From NCBI RefSeq assembly GCF_014055005.1, contig NZ_CP059570.1, forward strand, positions 2,666,001-2,730,000: a stretch of DNA of 64,000 nucleotides, given 5' to 3'. The translations under genes were made by a program, and so were the position numbers. Origin of the DNA: Neisseria dentiae (GTDB lineage Bacteria > Pseudomonadota > Gammaproteobacteria > Burkholderiales > Neisseriaceae). Positions 30,150 to 38,121 of this stretch are shown here, in pieces (position 1 is the stretch's first letter; every line of letters begins with the position of its first letter). The notes beneath the pieces are model-generated. The model was given only the letters and a program-made list of their open reading frames with translations. It was not told the origin of the DNA and did no database searches.

Positions 30150-30368
30150 TTTACAAAAAATTTTTCAGACGGCCTTGATTGGCTCGCACATGTATTGATT
30201 TTTCTCGGTGTAATGGGCGTAGATTTGTTTCTTGCTTTTTACTCTCCTGGTATATCGTTAGTAGCAAAATAAATTTATGTTTGCAGCGTTTTACAGAAAG
30301 TTTTTGAAATACCGCAACACAGGCGGCGCGAGCGGCCTCTAAACCTTTAGGGCGGCACGGCTGTCGGG

Positions 30369-30374
30369 TATAAT
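30369..30374 (+). promoter_or_regulatory. Candidate -10 of the DUF3579-GNAT gene
   Basis: TATAAT in CGGGTATAATCCGC, 41 bases upstream of the start codon. Confidence 0.5.
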
Positions 30375-30415
30375 CCGCATTTTTCCGTCCGACAACTCCC
30401 TTCGGAGAACCGTTC

Positions 30416-31261
30416 ATGTTAGTTTGCAATCCCTATGAAATCGTGATTCACGGCACCACCGGCAACGGCAAGGTTTTCCGCCCCAGCGACTGGGCGGAGC
30501 GTTTGTGCGGCATTCTGTCGTCGTTCGATAAAGGCAACCGCCTGTCTTACCACGAATGGGTGCGTCCGATTCTGGTTGATAAGGTCCGCTGCGTGGCGGT
30601 GGATAAAAAACTGGAAGAAATCAACCCGCCGATGTTCCGTTTTCTGATGGACTTTGCCGCCGATAACGATTTGCGCGTGATGGACTGTAAAACCTTGATA
30701 GACGAGCAGGCGCAAGAAGAAGCCGGCGCAGTGCAGGAGCGCGTGTCGCTGTCGCAGGCTATCCAAGAAAAACAAGCAGCCGAACAACAGGCTGCAGCGG
30801 TCGAGGCCGCACCGGTGGAGAGCGTGTTGCGAGAAATCGGTGCAGACGACACCGCAGTTGCTTTCGCTGCCCTGAGCATATTGCGCTCGGGTATCACCGA
30901 TGTGGCACGCTTCGTGGAGCAGGTCAACACGCAACAGCGGCCGCAAGGCTACCGCCTGTTCGGTATTTTTGAAGAAGGGAAGGCCAATGCCGTGGCCGTT
31001 TGCGGCTTCCGCGAGCAAACCAACCTTGCCGGCGGCCGCCACATCCATATCGACGACATCGTAACCATTCCCCACGGCCGCAGCAAAGGCTATGCCGCCC
31101 GCCTGCTGGCAGAAGTGCGCCGTATCGCCGCAGAAGAAGGAATAGATAAAATCCAGGTTTGGTCGGATGTGGGCAGCGAGCGTACACCGGCGCACCGTCT
31201 GTATTTTGAAAACGGTTTTGAAATTGATGCGTTTCACTTTTCCTGTAAAATCAACGGCTGA
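30416..31261 (+). CDS. DUF3579 - GNAT acetyltransferase fusion
   Basis: 281-residue two-domain protein. Residues 1-90 (YEIVIHGTTGNGKVFRPSDWAERLCG) match DUF3579, a small betaproteobacterial domain usually encoded alone. A Gln/Glu/Ala-rich linker (about 95-130) leads to a GNAT acetyltransferase domain (about 135-280) with IDDIVTIPHGRSKGYAARLL containing the acetyl-CoA loop (R/Q-x-x-G-x-A) and LYFENGFE near the end. The acceptor substrate is unknown. A small lipoprotein gene follows after 50 bases. Confidence 0.8.
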   Translation: MLVCNPYEIVIHGTTGNGKVFRPSDWAERLCGILSSFDKGNRLSYHEWVRPILVDKVRCVAVDKKLEEINPPMFRFLMDFAADNDLRVMDCKTLIDEQAQEEAGAVQERVSLSQAIQEKQAAEQQAAAVEAAPVESVLREIGADDTAVAFAALSILRSGITDVARFVEQVNTQQRPQGYRLFGIFEEGKANAVAVCGFREQTNLAGGRHIHIDDIVTIPHGRSKGYAARLLAEVRRIAAEEGIDKIQVWSDVGSERTPAHRLYFENGFEIDAFHFSCKING

Positions 31262-31311
31262 ATTCTGTGCCAAGGTGGGGTTGGCCGAACTTTATATATA
31301 AAGGAAACATT

Positions 31312-31446
31312 ATGAAAGCCCTGTGTTCCGCCCTTATCGTTTTATTGCTGGCAGCCTGCGCGCAGCCCGGCACCGGCGGCCAAAACGAAATTTACGGCGA
31401 AATAAAAGGCGGTGTGGAAACCTCGCATACCCGTATCAGCAGGTAA
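31312..31446 (+). CDS. Small predicted lipoprotein (44 aa)
   Basis: Short frame encoding MKALCSALIVLLLAAC followed by about 28 hydrophilic residues ending SHTRISR. It has a lipobox LAAC with acylation at Cys16, and AAAGGAAAC is a good ribosome-binding site. The mature part, EIYGEIKGGVETSHTRI, suggests a small outer-membrane lipoprotein of unknown function. It ends before an uptake-sequence hairpin. Confidence 0.7.
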   Translation: MKALCSALIVLLLAACAQPGTGGQNEIYGEIKGGVETSHTRISR

Positions 31447-31473
31447 AACTGCCGGAAGTTATATTAAGCTTGG

Positions 31474-31522
31474 AGGCCGTCTGAAAAACCCGGGTTGTAT
31501 GAACCGCATTTTCAGACGGCCT
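31474..31522. terminator. Inverted uptake-sequence hairpin after the small lipoprotein
   Basis: AGGCCGTCTGAAAA at the left and TTTTCAGACGGCCT at the right, with a 21-base loop. Confidence 0.7.
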
Positions 31523-31593
31523 CGGAGCGAATAAACCAAGCCGGCCCGAAAATAAATAAAGCCTGAAATTCGGCTTTGAAAACAAAGTTTTTC

Positions 31594-31623
31594 TTGTAAG
31601 GTGTTTCCGAGCTGTGTTATAGT
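31594..31623 (+). promoter_or_regulatory. Promoter of the rplC-rplQ operon
   Basis: TTGTAA (31594-31599), 18-base spacer and TATAGT (31618-31623), 88 bases upstream of rplC. Confidence 0.7.
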
Positions 31624-31629
31624 GCGCTG

Positions 31630-31685
31630 CTTGGCATTGTGCCAAGTATGTTTTTTGTGCAATGGCCGATCAATCGTAATCGGCC
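31630..31685 (+). promoter_or_regulatory. Leader with two hairpins before rplC
   Basis: CTTGGCA-ttg-TGCCAAG (31630-31646), followed by a T-rich stretch, then GGCCGAT-caatcgta-ATCGGCC (31664-31685). The first hairpin plus T tract resembles a weak terminator. Such a structured leader suggests autogenous control, as L4 controls the S10 leader in enterobacteria, but the sequence is not homologous. Confidence 0.5.
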
Positions 31686-31710
31686 CCTTTAATTAAAAAG
31701 GAAAATAATC

Positions 31711-32355
31711 ATGACTTTAGGTCTGGTTGGGCGCAAAGTGGGCATGACCCGCGTGTTTAACGAACAGGGTGCTTCTGTTCCGGTAACCGTGTTGGATATG
31801 TCTGCCAACCGCGTCACTCAAGTGAAATCCGAAGATGCCGACGGTTATACTGCCGTTCAGGTTACCTTCGGTCAGAAAAAAGCAAACCGCGTCAACAAAG
31901 CCGAAGCCGGCCACTTTGCCAAAGCAGGTGTGGAAGCAGGTCGCGGATTGGTTGAATTTGCTGTTTCTGCGGAAAAATTGGGCGAGCTGAAGGCGGGTGA
32001 CGAAATTACCGTTGCCATGTTTGAAGCCGGCCAATTGGTCGATGTAACCGGTACCTCCAAAGGTAAAGGTTTCTCAGGCACCATCAAGCGCCACAACTTC
32101 GGCGCGCAACGTACCTCCCATGGTAACTCGCGTTCACACCGCGTTCCCGGTTCTATCGGTATGGCGCAAGACCCCGGCCGTGTATTCCCGGGCAAGCGTA
32201 TGGCCGGCCAATACGGCAACACCAAGGCAACCGTTCAAAATCTGGAAGTTGTGCGCGTGGATGCCGAGCGCCAGCTGCTGCTGGTTAAGGGTGCTGTTCC
32301 CGGTGCGGTAAACAGCGATGTTGTGGTACGTCCCAGCGTGAAAGTAGGTGCGTAA
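31711..32355 (+). CDS. rplC: 50S ribosomal protein L3
   Basis: 214-residue L3, an early-assembly 23S rRNA-binding protein near the peptidyl-transferase centre. MTLGLVGRKVGMTRVF is the family N-terminus, and the central extension GAQRTSHGNSRSHRVPGSIG is intact. First gene of this long operon because rpsJ has moved away; its last base is shared with the rplD start (TAATG). Confidence 0.98.
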   Translation: MTLGLVGRKVGMTRVFNEQGASVPVTVLDMSANRVTQVKSEDADGYTAVQVTFGQKKANRVNKAEAGHFAKAGVEAGRGLVEFAVSAEKLGELKAGDEITVAMFEAGQLVDVTGTSKGKGFSGTIKRHNFGAQRTSHGNSRSHRVPGSIGMAQDPGRVFPGKRMAGQYGNTKATVQNLEVVRVDAERQLLLVKGAVPGAVNSDVVVRPSVKVGA

Positions 32356-32975
32356 TGGAATTAAAAGTAATTGATGCTAAAGGGCAGGTTTCAGGCAGCT
32401 TGGCTGTTTCTGATGCTTTGTTCGCCCGTGAATACAATGAAGCGTTGGTTCATCAGCTGGTTACTGCTTTCTTGGCAAACGCCCGTTCAGGCAACCGTGC
32501 CCAGAAAACCCGTGCGGAAGTGAATCACTCCACTAAAAAACCGTGGCGTCAGAAAGGTACCGGCCGTGCTCGTTCCGGTATGACTTCTTCTCCGCTGTGG
32601 CGTAAAGGTGGCCGTGCGTTTCCGAACAAACCCGACGAAAACTTCACCCAAAAAGTTAACCGCAAAATGTACCGCGCCGGTATGGCGACTATTCTGTCGC
32701 AACTGGCCCGTGACGAGCGTCTTTTCGCTATTGATGCGTTAACCGCCGAAACACCGAAAACCAAAGTGTTTGCGGAACAGGTGAAAAATCTGGGTTTGGA
32801 ACAGGTTTTGTTTGTTACCAAGCAGTTGGATGAAAATGTTTATCTGGCTTCGCGCAATTTGCCTAACGTACTGGTTTTGGAAGCACAGCAAATTGATCCT
32901 TACAGCTTGCTGCGTTACAAAAAAGTAGTGATGACCAAAGATGCGGTTGCACAGTTAGAGGAGCAATGGGTATGA
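32355..32975 (+). CDS. rplD: 50S ribosomal protein L4
   Basis: 206-residue L4 with the conserved loop GTGRARSGMTSSPLWRKGG near residues 68-86 that reaches the exit tunnel; changes there can give macrolide resistance, and none is obvious. In enterobacteria L4 also represses its own operon. It starts on the last base of rplC and overlaps rplW by four bases. Confidence 0.98.
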   Translation: MELKVIDAKGQVSGSLAVSDALFAREYNEALVHQLVTAFLANARSGNRAQKTRAEVNHSTKKPWRQKGTGRARSGMTSSPLWRKGGRAFPNKPDENFTQKVNRKMYRAGMATILSQLARDERLFAIDALTAETPKTKVFAEQVKNLGLEQVLFVTKQLDENVYLASRNLPNVLVLEAQQIDPYSLLRYKKVVMTKDAVAQLEEQWV

Positions 32976-33286
32976 ATCAGCAACGTTTGACTCAAGTGAT
33001 TTTGGCACCTGTTGTTTCTGAAAAAAGCAATTTGTTAGCCGAAAAACGCAATCAGATGACTTTCAAAGTATTGCCGAATGCAACCAAGCAGGAAATCAAA
33101 GCTGCCGTCGAGTTGCTGTTTGGTGTGGAAGTGGCTTCTGTAACCACCACTACCACCAAAGGCAAAACCAAACGTTTTGGCCGCACCATCGGCCGTCGCA
33201 GCGATGTGAAAAAAGCTTATGTTAGCTTGGCTGCCGGTCAGGAGTTGGATTTGGAAGCTGCTGCGGCAACTGCAGATAAGGAATAA
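32972..33286 (+). CDS. rplW: 50S ribosomal protein L23
   Basis: 104-residue L23, located at the exit-tunnel opening where trigger factor and SRP dock. I chose the MNQQRLTQVI start, which overlaps the rplD stop as ATGA; an in-frame start six bases earlier is possible. The extension KGKTKRFGRTIGRRSDVKKAYV is typical. Confidence 0.96.
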   Translation: MNQQRLTQVILAPVVSEKSNLLAEKRNQMTFKVLPNATKQEIKAAVELLFGVEVASVTTTTTKGKTKRFGRTIGRRSDVKKAYVSLAAGQELDLEAAAATADKE

Positions 33287-33291
33287 GTAAC

Positions 33292-34125
33292 ATGGCTATT
33301 GTAAAAATGAAGCCTACCTCTGCTGGCCGTCGCGGCATGGTTCGCGTAACCACAGAAGGTTTGTATAAAGGTGCGCCGTATGCCGCCTTGGTTGAGAAGA
33401 AAAACTCTACCGCCGGCCGCAATAATAACGGCCATATCACCACCCGCCACAAAGGCGGCGGTCATAAGCACCACTACCGTGTAGTGGACTTCAAGCGCAA
33501 TAAAGACGGTATCCCTGCGAAAGTAGAACGTATCGAATACGATCCGAACCGTACCGCTCATATCGCCCTGTTATGCTATGCAGACGGCGAGCGCCGCTAC
33601 ATTATCGCCCCGCGCGGTATTAAAGCGGGTGCGGTGTTGGTTTCGGGTGCCGAGTCTGCGATTAAAGTGGGCAACACCCTGCCTATCCGCAATATTCCCG
33701 TGGGTACAACCATTCACTGTATCGAGATGAAGCCGGGAAAAGGTGCGCAAATTGCACGTTCTGCCGGTGCTTCTGCGGTATTGCTGGCTAAAGAAGGCAT
33801 TTACGCCCAAGTTCGCCTGCGTTCCGGCGAAGTGCGTAAAATCCATGTCGATTGCCGCGCCACCATCGGTGAAGTGGGTAATGAAGAGCAAAGCCTGAAG
33901 AAAATCGGTAAAGCCGGTGCCAATCGCTGGCGCGGTATCCGCCCGACTGTGCGCGGTGTGGTAATGAACCCGGTTGACCACCCGCATGGTGGTGGTGAAG
34001 GCCGTACCGGTGAAGCACGCGAGCCGGTTAGCCCGTGGGGTACGCCTTCTAAAGGTTACCGTACTCGTAACAACAAACGCACGGACAATATGATTGTTCG
34101 CCGCCGTTACTCAAATAAAGGTTAA
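33292..34125 (+). CDS. rplB: 50S ribosomal protein L2
   Basis: 277-residue L2, needed for subunit association and peptidyl-transferase function. The C-terminal motif GVVMNPVDHPHGGGEGR carries the conserved His near residue 230. The frame is full length and uninterrupted. It follows rplW after 5 bases. Confidence 0.98.
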   Translation: MAIVKMKPTSAGRRGMVRVTTEGLYKGAPYAALVEKKNSTAGRNNNGHITTRHKGGGHKHHYRVVDFKRNKDGIPAKVERIEYDPNRTAHIALLCYADGERRYIIAPRGIKAGAVLVSGAESAIKVGNTLPIRNIPVGTTIHCIEMKPGKGAQIARSAGASAVLLAKEGIYAQVRLRSGEVRKIHVDCRATIGEVGNEEQSLKKIGKAGANRWRGIRPTVRGVVMNPVDHPHGGGEGRTGEAREPVSPWGTPSKGYRTRNNKRTDNMIVRRRYSNKG

Positions 34126-34130
34126 TTGAT

Positions 34131-34409
34131 ATGGCTCGTTCATTGAAAAAAGGCCCATATGTAGACCTGCATTTGCTGAAAAAAGTAGATGCGGCTCGTG
34201 CAAATAACGACAAACGTCCTATTAAAACCTGGTCGCGTCGTTCTACCATTCTGCCCGACTTTATCGGTTTGACCATCGCTGTACACAACGGCCGTACCCA
34301 TGTGCCGGTATTTATCAGCGACAATATGGTCGGCCATAAACTGGGCGAGTTCTCATTGACCCGTACCTTTAAAGGCCACTTGGCCGATAAAAAGGCTAAA
34401 AAGAAATAA
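34131..34409 (+). CDS. rpsS: 30S ribosomal protein S19
   Basis: 92-residue S19 beginning MARSLKKGPYVDLHLLKK, in the small-subunit head, where it contacts S13 and the A-site finger of the large subunit. It follows rplB after 5 bases. Confidence 0.98.
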   Translation: MARSLKKGPYVDLHLLKKVDAARANNDKRPIKTWSRRSTILPDFIGLTIAVHNGRTHVPVFISDNMVGHKLGEFSLTRTFKGHLADKKAKKK

Positions 34410-34417
34410 GGTGAATC

Positions 34418-34747
34418 ATGAGAGTAAGTGCACAACATAAAAACGCCCGTATTTCTGCGCAAAAAGCCCGTTTGGTAGCAGATCTGATTCGCGGCAAAGA
34501 CGTTGCCCAAGCTTTGAATATCTTGGCATTTAGCCCGAAAAAAGGTGCTGAACTCGTGAAAAAAGTGCTGGAGTCTGCTATCGCCAATGCGGAGCATAAC
34601 GAAGGCGCCGATATCGACGAGCTGAAAGTGGTCACCATTTTTGTTGACAAAGGGCCGAGCCTGAAACGTTTTCAGGCGCGTGCCAAAGGTCGTGGTAACC
34701 GCATTGAAAAACAAACCTGTCATATCAATGTGACAGTAGGTAATTAA
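34418..34747 (+). CDS. rplV: 50S ribosomal protein L22
   Basis: 109-residue L22 beginning MRVSAQHKNARISAQKARL, with the tunnel beta-hairpin RAKGRGNRIEKQ near residues 88-99. Insertions or deletions in that loop confer macrolide resistance in Neisseria; none is apparent. Confidence 0.98.
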   Translation: MRVSAQHKNARISAQKARLVADLIRGKDVAQALNILAFSPKKGAELVKKVLESAIANAEHNEGADIDELKVVTIFVDKGPSLKRFQARAKGRGNRIEKQTCHINVTVGN

Positions 34748-34756
34748 GGAAAAGCT

Positions 34757-35458
34757 ATGGGACAAAAGATTAATCCTACCGGCTTTCGCTTGGCGGTAAC
34801 CAAAGACTGGTCTTCCAAATGGTTTGCAAAAAGCAGCGATTTCCCGACTGTTTTGAAACAAGATATCGATGTTCGCAATTATTTGCGCAAACGCTTGGCG
34901 AATGCCTCTGTCGGCCGCGTTGTAATTGAACGCCCGGCAAAATCAGCCCGCATTACCATCCACTCGGCCCGCCCTGGTGTGGTAATTGGTAAAAAAGGCG
35001 AAGATATCGAGGTGTTGAAGCGTGACCTGCAAAACCTGATGGGTGTGCCGGTTCATGTCAACATCGAGGAGATTCGCAAGCCTGAGTTGGATGCGCAAAT
35101 CATCGCCGATGGTATCGCTCAACAACTTGAAAAACGCGTTCAGTTCCGCCGCGCCATGAAACGCGCTATGCAAAATGCCATGCGCGTCGGTGCCAAAGGT
35201 ATCAAAATCATGACTTCAGGCCGTCTGAACGGTGCCGATATTGCCCGTAGCGAATGGTATCGCGAGGGGCGTGTTCCCCTGCATACGCTGCGTGCCAATG
35301 TTGACTACGCAACCAGTGAAGCGCATACCACTTATGGCGTTTTGGGTTTGAAAGTTTGGGTTTATACCGGTGAGGGCAACGAGAAAGTGGCTCAAGCGAA
35401 ACCCGAACAAGAGAAGAGACAAAGAAAAGCAGGAGGTCGTCATGCTGCAACCAACTAG
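34757..35458 (+). CDS. rpsC: 30S ribosomal protein S3
   Basis: 233-residue S3 with a KH domain containing the GxxG loop in RPGVVIGKKGEDIE near residues 73-86, part of the mRNA-entry helicase surface. Its 3' end overlaps rplP by 17 bases. It contains one of only two uptake sequences noticed in the 13.5-kb ribosomal run (near 35217, encoding SGRLN). Confidence 0.98.
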   Translation: MGQKINPTGFRLAVTKDWSSKWFAKSSDFPTVLKQDIDVRNYLRKRLANASVGRVVIERPAKSARITIHSARPGVVIGKKGEDIEVLKRDLQNLMGVPVHVNIEEIRKPELDAQIIADGIAQQLEKRVQFRRAMKRAMQNAMRVGAKGIKIMTSGRLNGADIARSEWYREGRVPLHTLRANVDYATSEAHTTYGVLGLKVWVYTGEGNEKVAQAKPEQEKRQRKAGGRHAATN

Positions 35459-35858
35459 ACTCAAATACCGTAAACAGCACAAAGGCCGTAACACCGGTAT
35501 CGCTACCCGCGGTAATAAAGTGAGTTTTGGTGAGTTCGGTTTGAAAGCAGTTGGTCGCGGTCGTTTGACTGCGCGTCAAATCGAGGCGGCCCGCCGTACT
35601 ATGACCCGTCATATCAAACGTGGTGGCCGTATTTGGATTCGTGTATTTCCCGATAAGCCCATTACTGCAAAACCTGCGGAAGTTCGTATGGGTGGCGGTA
35701 AAGGTTCTCCCGAATACTATGTGGCTGAAATCCAACCGGGAAAAATGCTGTATGAAATGGACGGTGTGCCCGAAGCTTTGGCTCGCGAGGCATTTGAATT
35801 GGCTTCTGCCAAACTGCCGATTCCGACAGTATTTGTAGTAAGACAGGTAGGTCAATAA
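35442..35858 (+). CDS. rplP: 50S ribosomal protein L16
   Basis: 138-residue L16, which organises the A site of the large subunit, beginning MLQPTRLKYRKQHKGRN. AGGAGGTC, inside the rpsC tail, is its ribosome-binding site, and the 17-base overlap implies translational coupling. The conserved Arg near residue 82, a hydroxylation site in other bacteria, lies in VRMGGGKGSPEYY. Confidence 0.98.
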   Translation: MLQPTRLKYRKQHKGRNTGIATRGNKVSFGEFGLKAVGRGRLTARQIEAARRTMTRHIKRGGRIWIRVFPDKPITAKPAEVRMGGGKGSPEYYVAEIQPGKMLYEMDGVPEALAREAFELASAKLPIPTVFVVRQVGQ

Positions 35859-36049
35859 TGAAAGCGAATGAATTGAAAGACAAATCGGTTGAGCAATTGA
35901 ATGCGGATTTGCTTGATTTGCTGAAAACCCAATTTGGCCTGCGTATGCAAAATGCTACCGGCCAATTAGGCAAACCGAGCGAATTGAAACGAGTGCGTCG
36001 CGATATTGCCCGTATCAAAACCATCTTAACTGAAAAAGGTGCTAAGTAA
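35858..36049 (+). CDS. rpmC: 50S ribosomal protein L29
   Basis: 63-residue two-helix protein at the tunnel exit (MKANELKDKSVEQLNADLLD). Its ATG shares a base with the rplP stop (TAATG), and its own stop overlaps the rpsQ start in the same way. Confidence 0.97.
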   Translation: MKANELKDKSVEQLNADLLDLLKTQFGLRMQNATGQLGKPSELKRVRRDIARIKTILTEKGAK

Positions 36050-36312
36050 TGAGCGAAACTAAAAATGTTCGTACTTTGCAAGGCAAAGTGGTTAGCGACA
36101 AAATGGATAAAACCGTTACCGTACTGGTGGAGCGAAAAGTTAAACATCCCCTGTATGGCAAAATTATCCGCCGTTCGACTAAAATTCATGCTCATGACGA
36201 GCAAAATCAATACGGCATCGGTGATGTGGTTGTGATTGAAGAAACCCGCCCGTTGTCTAAAACCAAGTCTTGGGTTGTTAAAGAGCTGGTAGAGAAAGCT
36301 CGTGCTGTTTAA
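36049..36312 (+). CDS. rpsQ: 30S ribosomal protein S17
   Basis: 87-residue OB-fold S17, an early small-subunit assembly protein, with LQGKVVSDKMDKTVTVLVER and HDEQNQYGIGDVV. It is the last gene before an unusual 232-base gap ahead of rplN, so it may end one transcription unit. Confidence 0.97.
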   Translation: MSETKNVRTLQGKVVSDKMDKTVTVLVERKVKHPLYGKIIRRSTKIHAHDEQNQYGIGDVVVIEETRPLSKTKSWVVKELVEKARAV

Positions 36313-36339
36313 AAATTAAGACAGTACGGTTTTAAAAAG

Positions 36340-36388
36340 AGAAACGAAGTCTTGCATCAAAGTGAATTTGTATGTAAACTTCGTTTCT
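36340..36388 (+). other. Stem-loop in the rpsQ-rplN gap
   Basis: AGAAACGAAGT and ACTTCGTTTCT form a perfect 11-bp stem with a 27-base loop. The surrounding 232-base gap (36313-36544) has no gene. It also contains an uptake sequence near 36497 and CTTTAGCATATCG, a 13-mer shared with the 117-bp MITE-like element. It could be an RNA control element or an insertion scar. Confidence 0.55.
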
Positions 36389-36544
36389 TATCTTTCAGTT
36401 TCTCTCTGGAAGTTTCTTCCCTTCGGGATCCAAGACTGGTTTACTAGAACCTTTTGAAGGTGTCAGATTGTAGAATGCTTAAGCTTTAGCATATCGGGCC
36501 GTCTGAAAAAGGTAAATTAAGTTGGTTTTTTTAAAGGTAAAAAA

Positions 36545-36913
36545 ATGATTCAAATGCAGACCATCTTAGATGTGGCTGATAACTCTGGTGCGCGTCGTGT
36601 GATGTGTATCAAAGTGTTGGGTGGATCTAAGCGTCGCTATGCTTCGGTTGGCGACATTATTAAAGTTGCAGTGAAAGATGCGGCTCCGCGTGGTCGTGTG
36701 AAAAAAGGTGATGTATATAACGCCGTAGTGGTTCGTACCGCAAAAGGCGTTCGTCGTCCTGATGGCGCACTGATTAAATTTGATAATAACGCAGCCGTTT
36801 TGTTGAACAATAAACTTGAGCCTTTGGGTACGCGTATTTTTGGTCCGGTGACCCGCGAGTTGCGTACGGAGCGCTTTATGAAAATTGTTTCATTGGCACC
36901 TGAAGTTTTATAA
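36545..36913 (+). CDS. rplN: 50S ribosomal protein L14
   Basis: 122-residue L14, part of the intersubunit bridge surface (MIQMQTILDVADNSGARRVMCI). The start follows TTAAAGGTAAAAA. It is usually adjacent to rpsQ; here the long gap may hold a separate promoter, but no clear one was found. Confidence 0.98.
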   Translation: MIQMQTILDVADNSGARRVMCIKVLGGSKRRYASVGDIIKVAVKDAAPRGRVKKGDVYNAVVVRTAKGVRRPDGALIKFDNNAAVLLNNKLEPLGTRIFGPVTRELRTERFMKIVSLAPEVL

Positions 36914-36925
36914 GGAATAGCAGCG

Positions 36926-37249
36926 ATGAACAAGATTATTAAAGGCGATAAAGTAATCGTAATTGCCGGTAAAGATAAAGGCAAACAAGGCCAGGTTGTT
37001 AAAGTATTGGGCGATAAAGTGGTGGTGGAAGGCGTTAATGTAGCTAAGCGCCATCAAAAGCCGAACCCGATGCGTGGTATTGAGGGTGGAATTATTGTTA
37101 AAAATATGCCTTTGGCTATTTCAAATGTTGCTATTCTCAATCCTGAAACCAATAAGGCTGATCGTGTAGGTATCAAATTGGTTGAAAGCGACGGTAAAGT
37201 GAAACGTGTCCGCTTTTTCAAATCTAATGGCTCTATCATTGGGGCATAA
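36926..37249 (+). CDS. rplX: 50S ribosomal protein L24
   Basis: 107-residue L24 with KOW motif KGDKVIVIAGKDKGKQGQVV at residues 5-24, an assembly initiator of the large subunit. It lies 12 bases after rplN. Confidence 0.97.
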   Translation: MNKIIKGDKVIVIAGKDKGKQGQVVKVLGDKVVVEGVNVAKRHQKPNPMRGIEGGIIVKNMPLAISNVAILNPETNKADRVGIKLVESDGKVKRVRFFKSNGSIIGA

Positions 37250-37258
37250 GGAGATAAC

Positions 37259-37798
37259 ATGGCTCGTTTGAGAGAGTTTTATAACAGCACTGTAGTTCCT
37301 GAGTTGATGAAGCAGTTTGGCTATAAGTCAATCATGGAAGTGCCCCGTATTGAAAAGATTACCTTGAATATGGGTGTTGGTGAAGCTGTTGCGGATAAAA
37401 AAGTAATGGAGCATGCTGTTGCCGATTTAGAGAAAATTGCCGGCCAAAAGCCCGTAGTAACCGTTGCCCGCAAATCTATTGCCGGCTTCAAAATCCGTGA
37501 TAACTATCCCGTGGGTTGCAAGGTGACTTTGCGCCGCGATCAAATGTTTGAATTTTTGGATCGTTTGGTGACTATCGCTTTGCCGCGAGTGCGCGACTTC
37601 CGCGGTGTGAACGGTAAATCTTTTGACGGTAGCGGTAACTATAATATGGGTGTCCGCGAGCAAATTATTTTCCCGGAAATCGAATACGATAAAATTGATG
37701 CTTTGCGTGGTTTAAATATTACCATTACTACAACTGCTAAAACAGATGAAGAGGCAAAAGCTCTGTTGTCGCTGTTTAAATTTCCGTTCAAAGGATAA
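37259..37798 (+). CDS. rplE: 50S ribosomal protein L5
   Basis: 179-residue L5, which binds 5S rRNA and contacts P-site tRNA. IEKITLNMGVGEA near residues 31-43 and the C-terminal ITITTTAKTDEEAKALL are conserved. It lies 9 bases after rplX. Confidence 0.98.
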   Translation: MARLREFYNSTVVPELMKQFGYKSIMEVPRIEKITLNMGVGEAVADKKVMEHAVADLEKIAGQKPVVTVARKSIAGFKIRDNYPVGCKVTLRRDQMFEFLDRLVTIALPRVRDFRGVNGKSFDGSGNYNMGVREQIIFPEIEYDKIDALRGLNITITTTAKTDEEAKALLSLFKFPFKG

Positions 37799-37801
37799 TT
37801 C

Positions 37802-38107
37802 ATGGCTAAAAAAGCACTTATCAATCGCGAATTGAAACGCGTTGCTCTGGCGAAAAAATATGCCGCTAAGCGAGAGGCTATTTTTGCTGTTATTAATGAT
37901 TCAAATGCTTCGGATGAAGAGCGTTTCGAGGCTCGTCTGAAACTTCAAGCGATTCCCCGCAATGCTGCCCCTGTTCGTCAGCGTCGTCGTTGTGCCTTGA
38001 CCGGCCGTCCGCGTGGCACTTTCCGTAAGTTCGGTTTGGGTCGTATTAAAATCCGTGAAATTGCTATGCGTGGCGAGATTCCGGGTGTTGTTAAAGCTAG
38101 CTGGTAA
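37802..38107 (+). CDS. rpsN: 30S ribosomal protein S14 (zinc-free form)
   Basis: 101-residue long form of S14, without the CxxC zinc ribbon of the short form, and ending RCALTGRPRGTFRKFGLGRI...KASW. The zinc-free type means it does not depend on zinc supply. Confidence 0.97.
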   Translation: MAKKALINRELKRVALAKKYAAKREAIFAVINDSNASDEERFEARLKLQAIPRNAAPVRQRRRCALTGRPRGTFRKFGLGRIKIREIAMRGEIPGVVKASW

Positions 38108-38121
38108 TAGGAGTAGTAATT

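Noticed and set aside
30151..30429. 92-codon reverse frame before the DUF3579 gene
   Set aside because: It crosses an uptake sequence and the promoter of the divergent gene; no ribosome-binding site or family.
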